Source: DATAGF01 sp963835685 (GTDB lineage Bacteria; Actinomycetota; Thermoleophilia; Miltoncostaeales; Miltoncostaeaceae). Taken from it: 64,000 nucleotides of DNA. Position 1 is the stretch's first letter. Each line of letters starts with the position of its first letter. The translations under genes and the position numbers were made by a program. Under the pieces are notes generated by a model. The model did no database searches and had not been told where the DNA came from. It saw nothing but the letters and a program-made list of their open reading frames with translations. The stretch lies in assembly GCA_963835685.1 (NCBI GenBank), contig CAWIGI010000003.1, positions 1 through 64,000 of the forward strand, in the 5' to 3' direction. Shown here one piece after another: positions 61,339 through 64,000 of the stretch.

Positions 61339-62139
61339 ATGACGAGCGGATCGACTCTGCCGGACCGGCTCGCCGGCGCCCCCGCGGTCCCGCTGGCGAA
61401 CGGGGTGCTGATGCCCCTGCTCGGGCTCGGCGTCTGGCAGATCCCCCGGGGTGAGACCGAGCAGGCCGTCCTGTGGGCGCTCGAGGCCGGCTACCGGCAC
61501 GTCAACACGGCCCCGGGCTACGGGAACGAGGCGGGCGTCGGCCGAGGTGTCCGGGCGAGCGGGTTGCCGCGCGAGGAGGTCTTCGTGACCACCAAGCTCC
61601 GCCCCGGCCGCGGCCCGGCGCGCCGCCAACTCGAGGAGAGCCTGGGCAAGCTGGGCCTCGAGCACGTGGACCTCTACCTGATCCACTGGGCGGGGCGCGG
61701 TGCGGAGGCCCACTGGCCCGAGATGGAGCGCCTGCTCGCGGACGGCCTCGCCCGCGCGATCGGGGTGTCCAACTACGGGCGCGACCTGCTGCGGCGGACG
61801 GTCGAGGCGGCGGAGGTGCCGCCGATGGTCAACCAGATCGAGTGGCATCCGGGGGTCTTCTCGCCGACGGATCTGACCGTCCACCGGGAGCTGGGGGTCG
61901 TGCTCGAGTCCTACAGCCCCCTGGGGCGCGGCCGCCTCCCGCGCGACCCGGGCATCGGGGCGATCGCGAGGCGCCTGGGGCGGACGCCGGCCCAGGTGCT
62001 GCTGCGCTGGTGCGTTCAGCGCGGGATCCCGACGATCCCGAAGTCACGTACGCGGGATCGGATCGTCGAGAACGCGGCCCTCGGGTTCGAGCTGAGCCCC
62101 GGGGACATGGAGTCGCTGGACGGTCTGCGCCGGGGCTGA
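61339..62139 (+). CDS. Aldo/keto reductase with Asp to Asn at the catalytic site
   Basis: AKR TIM-barrel protein of 266 residues: MPLLGLGVWQIPRGETEQAV, LEAGYRHVNTAPGYGNEAGV, VFVTTKLRPG, EHVDLYLIHWAGRG, AIGVSNYGRDLL and GIPTIPKSRTRDRIVENAAL. The tetrad is Asp-Tyr-Lys-His; Tyr61, the Lys of TTK and the His of LIHW are present. Asp is Asn56 (VNTAPGY rather than IDTAxxY). Activity may be reduced or changed. Confidence 0.88.
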   Translation: MTSGSTLPDRLAGAPAVPLANGVLMPLLGLGVWQIPRGETEQAVLWALEAGYRHVNTAPGYGNEAGVGRGVRASGLPREEVFVTTKLRPGRGPARRQLEESLGKLGLEHVDLYLIHWAGRGAEAHWPEMERLLADGLARAIGVSNYGRDLLRRTVEAAEVPPMVNQIEWHPGVFSPTDLTVHRELGVVLESYSPLGRGRLPRDPGIGAIARRLGRTPAQVLLRWCVQRGIPTIPKSRTRDRIVENAALGFELSPGDMESLDGLRRG

Positions 62140-62166
62140 GGCGGCGGGGGCGGCCGCCCTCCGTTC

Positions 62167-62931
62167 TCACATGGCGGTGAAGCCGCCGTCGAGGACGAGG
62201 GTGGTCCCGGTGACGAAGCGCGAGTCGTCGCCGCAGAGGAAGCGCACGGCCGCGCAGAGCTCCTCCTTGCGCAGCAGCCGGCCCACCGGCAGTGCCTGCA
62301 TGATCTGCTCGAGGGGCATGCCCGTCGTCGCCAGGAACCGCTGGAACATGCCGTCCTCGACGTCGGCCGCCAGGAACGCGAGGGCGTTGACGCTGATGCC
62401 GTCCTTCGCCACCTCGACCGCGGCGGTCTTGGTGAGGGCGTCAACGCCGCCCTTCGACGCGGCGTAGAGCCCGTTCTGGGGCACCGCCGTGAGGTCGCTC
62501 GTCACCGACGACATGTTCACGATCGCCCCGCCGCCGGTGCGGCGCATGGCGGCGATCTCGTGCTTGAGGCAGGCGCGCACCCCCTCGAGGTTGGTCGCGA
62601 TGACGGCCGCGAAGCTCGCCGCGTCGCTGGCGTCGATCGTGACCGGGTGCTCGGTCCCCGCGTTGTTCACCGCGCAGTGCAGCCCGCCGTAGGCCGCGAC
62701 GGTCTCGCCGACGAGCCGCTCGACCTCGGCCTCCTGCGAGACGTCGGCGTGCACGAAGGTCGCCGCCCCGCCCCGGCCGCGGATGCCCTCCGCCGTCGCG
62801 CTCCCCGGCTCGGCGTCGATGTCGTTCACCACGACGCTGGCGCCGCGGGTGGCGAGATCCTCCGCGATCGCGCGGCCGCAGCCGCGGCCGGCCCCAGTGA
62901 CGAGCACCACCCGCCCCGAGAAGTCGTCCAC
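62167..62931 (-). CDS. Short-chain dehydrogenase/reductase (FabG-like)
   Basis: Classical SDR of 254 residues: RVVLVTGAGRGCGRAIAEDL (TGxxxGxG), HADVSQEAEVERLVGETVAA, CAVNNAGTEHPVTIDA (NNAG), AIVNMSSVTSDLTAVPQNGL with the catalytic Ser, YAASKGGVDALTKTAAVEVA (YxxxK), and VTGTTLVLDGGFTAM at the end. GTG 62931 lies 5 bases after the stop of the zinc-finger gene, so both are probably one transcript. Substrate unknown. Confidence 0.9.
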   Translation of the reverse strand: MDDFSGRVVLVTGAGRGCGRAIAEDLATRGASVVVNDIDAEPGSATAEGIRGRGGAATFVHADVSQEAEVERLVGETVAAYGGLHCAVNNAGTEHPVTIDASDAASFAAVIATNLEGVRACLKHEIAAMRRTGGGAIVNMSSVTSDLTAVPQNGLYAASKGGVDALTKTAAVEVAKDGISVNALAFLAADVEDGMFQRFLATTGMPLEQIMQALPVGRLLRKEELCAAVRFLCGDDSRFVTGTTLVLDGGFTAM

Positions 62932-62936
62932 CGTCG

Positions 62937-63167
62937 CTAGCGAGGCCCGTCCGGCGCGAGGAGCGCCATCAGGCTGTCGTGCTCCTCCGCGCAGGCGGGG
63001 CAGCCCTGGAGGTGCGCCCGCACGCCGGGCACGGCGGCCTCCGCGTCCGCGCCGGCAAGCTCGAGCTCGACGTAGCGATCCAGCTCATCGAAGCAGACGT
63101 CGCACCCGACGTCGGGTCCGATCGGCCCGAGCAGCCGGTCGAGCCCGGGTGGGTCCAGCCCGCTCAT
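62937..63167 (-). CDS. Putative zinc-finger anti-sigma-type protein
   Basis: A 76-residue protein with the ZAS-like pattern: GCDVCFDELDRYVELELAGA, then VRAHLQGCPACAEEHDSLMA (HxxxCxxC). This is the zinc-binding core of many actinobacterial anti-sigma factors, but no membrane segment or sigma gene accompanies it. A minus-strand TAGCGT -10 lies about 50 bases upstream. It is coupled to the downstream SDR. Confidence 0.65.
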   Translation of the reverse strand: MSGLDPPGLDRLLGPIGPDVGCDVCFDELDRYVELELAGADAEAAVPGVRAHLQGCPACAEEHDSLMALLAPDGPR

Positions 63168-63231
63168 GACGGATGGCCCGGCACAGCCATCGGCCGGCTG
63201 TCCATGCGCGTGACGCTACCAGCGACGGCGG

Positions 63232-63462
63232 TCATCTTGCATCCGGCGGAAGCCGGGGGTCGAGCGGCGCCACGATGCGGGCCGCGGTCTCGGGCGGGCA
63301 GCCGCGCTCGGTCAGCTCGATCAGCGCGTGCAGGTCGATCCGGCGGTCGCGCGCAAGCGTCCGGGCCAGCGCGCCGGCGAAGCCGGCGGCGGCGAGGCGG
63401 TCGCGGCGCCATGCGACGACCCGCCCGGGGAGCCGTCGCGAAGGGGCGACGTCGTGCGTCAT
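63232..63462 (-). CDS. Hypothetical protein, 76 aa
   Basis: A small basic protein: GRVVAWRRDRLAAAGFAGAL, ARTLARDRRIDLHALIELTE, RGCPPETAARIVAPLDP. The WRRDRLxxAGF...DLHALxELxxRGCPP pattern looks like a recurring small actinobacterial protein that I cannot name. It may bind nucleic acid given its charge, but this is a guess. ATG 63462. Confidence 0.6.
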   Translation of the reverse strand: MTHDVAPSRRLPGRVVAWRRDRLAAAGFAGALARTLARDRRIDLHALIELTERGCPPETAARIVAPLDPRLPPDAR

Positions 63463-63506
63463 GCCTCATTGGTGTCCCGAGCACTCGATCTCTTACCGAG
63501 CCGGGG

Positions 63507-63635
63507 CTACTGGGCAATGGCCCCGGACCACGACGGCGGGTCCGAGCCCGGGAAGGACCCCTCGCCCGCCACGTCGACGACGTCCTGCTCGCGCTCGTCC
63601 CCGCTCGGGGGCTCCGAGCCCGTGGCCTCCGGCAT
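63507..63635 (-). CDS. Small protein with SFPxSDPPSW motif, 42 aa
   Basis: Reads MPEATGSEPPSGDEREQDVV, DVAGEGSFPGSDPPSWSGAI, AQ. The C-terminal SFPxSDPPSW motif recurs in short unannotated bacterial proteins. The protein is acidic and without hydrophobic segments. ATG 63635, or GTG 63641. It lies in otherwise unassigned DNA between 63463 and 63810; the bases 63636-63810 show nothing I can support. Confidence 0.45.
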   Translation of the reverse strand: MPEATGSEPPSGDEREQDVVDVAGEGSFPGSDPPSWSGAIAQ

Positions 63636-63810
63636 CGGCACGCTCGCCCTCCTGCTGCCGCGGCAGCACGACCACTGTATCGCGGCATGACCGACGCCCG
63701 TCCCGGCGACGGGCGAACGACGAAGGCCTGCGGGTAAGAAGGCCGCGCCGGCCCTCACTAAGGGGGCACGAGCGACGACCGCTCCCAGCCCACCCCGACG
63801 GAGGGCCACC

Positions 63811-63978
63811 GTGTACGTCACAGAGATCTCCACCCCTGCTGCTCCTGCGCTCTGGCGACCATGCCCGACCTGCTGGGGTCAGCGACGGGTCTTCGAGGAC
63901 CGGAACGGCGAAGGGTTGGTCCCCCATCCCTGCAGCGCCTGCCTCGGTCTCGGCGAGAGCCTGGTGACGCTCGCGTGA
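63811..63978 (+). CDS. Small CxxC zinc-ribbon protein, 55 aa
   Basis: GTG 63811 follows GGAGGG by 6 bases. The protein has two cysteine pairs, RPCPTCWGQRRVFED and PHPCSACLGLGESLVTLA, which resemble the CxxCxGxG units of DnaJ zinc domains. It is likely a small zinc ribbon. It is too short for most gene finders. Confidence 0.6.
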   Translation: MYVTEISTPAAPALWRPCPTCWGQRRVFEDRNGEGLVPHPCSACLGLGESLVTLA

Positions 63979-64000
63979 GCCCTCGGGGGTGGGCCCCACA

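Noticed and set aside
63636..63810. Coding sequence between the two small right-edge proteins
   Set aside because: Open frames here are short, without a ribosome site or recognisable pattern.

Overview
The window is very G+C-rich, tightly packed chromosomal DNA. It reads as a deep-branching actinobacterium, most likely class Thermoleophilia or a relative. The evidence is the 16S sequence, frequent GTG starts joined to the previous stop by 4-base GTGA overlaps, recurrent leaderless-type promoters, a polyphosphate glucokinase, an RsiG/FHA/MerR block and a SepF/YggT/ProC cell-division block. The 23S gene lacks the long domain III insertion usual in most Actinobacteria, which also points to an early branch. 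This placement is inference. I see no phage, insertion sequence, CRISPR array or conjugation gene. The content is mostly housekeeping, with accessory genes near the right end.

Layout. 1-1904: DNA glycosylase (mpg) and tyrS, both broken by apparent frameshifts. 1824-7309: a complete rRNA operon (promoter, leader, 16S, tRNA-free spacer, 23S, 5S, terminator). 7331-12900: an SDR, a LysR regulator, an FAD oxidoreductase (all three frame-shifted), xseA-xseB and two opposing unknowns. 12961-21267: a class V aminotransferase, murA and the histidine run hisZ-hisG-hisD-hisB-hisH-hisA-hisF. 21257-26865: a short NAD(P)-binding protein, methyltransferases, an NTF2-like/APH fusion, ridA and a CCA-adding-type enzyme. 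26862-30021: pgeF-yggS-sepF-proC-yggT. 30305-42978: lspA-rluD-rpsB-tsf-pyrH-frr-uppS-cdsA, then an M42 peptidase, then dxr-rseP-ispG-proS (translation, lipid and isoprenoid synthesis). 43377-47807: tRNA-Pro, a CDP-alcohol phosphatidyltransferase, an RsiG-like protein, FHA, MerR, apt and ppgK. 47814-63978: accessory genes, including a methyltransferase/PadR divergon, M32 peptidase, lipoprotein, ferritin, PilZ, DnaJ-like, RodZ-like, ogt, an FGE-like/MIP18/amidohydrolase operon, an antiporter fused to a UBP zinc finger, DUF72, STAS, AKR, SDR and small zinc proteins.

Most unusual signal. A family of about 100-base intergenic repeats occurs in four copies (30174-30275, 36419-36522 inverted, 36569-36671, 52861-52960 inverted). 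Each copy folds into three consecutive hairpins. The loops and spacers are conserved between copies while the stem sequences differ and mostly keep pairing. This is compensatory change and argues for selection on structure. The last bases of one copy form the -10 element of the downstream peptidase gene, and the inverted pair sits exactly where the M42 gene separates cdsA from dxr. I do not recognise this family.

Quality caveat. At least nine genes, including essential tyrS, frr and dxr, have in-gene frame changes in G/C-rich runs while both flanking frames remain well conserved. Sequence or assembly indels are more likely than real pseudogenes.
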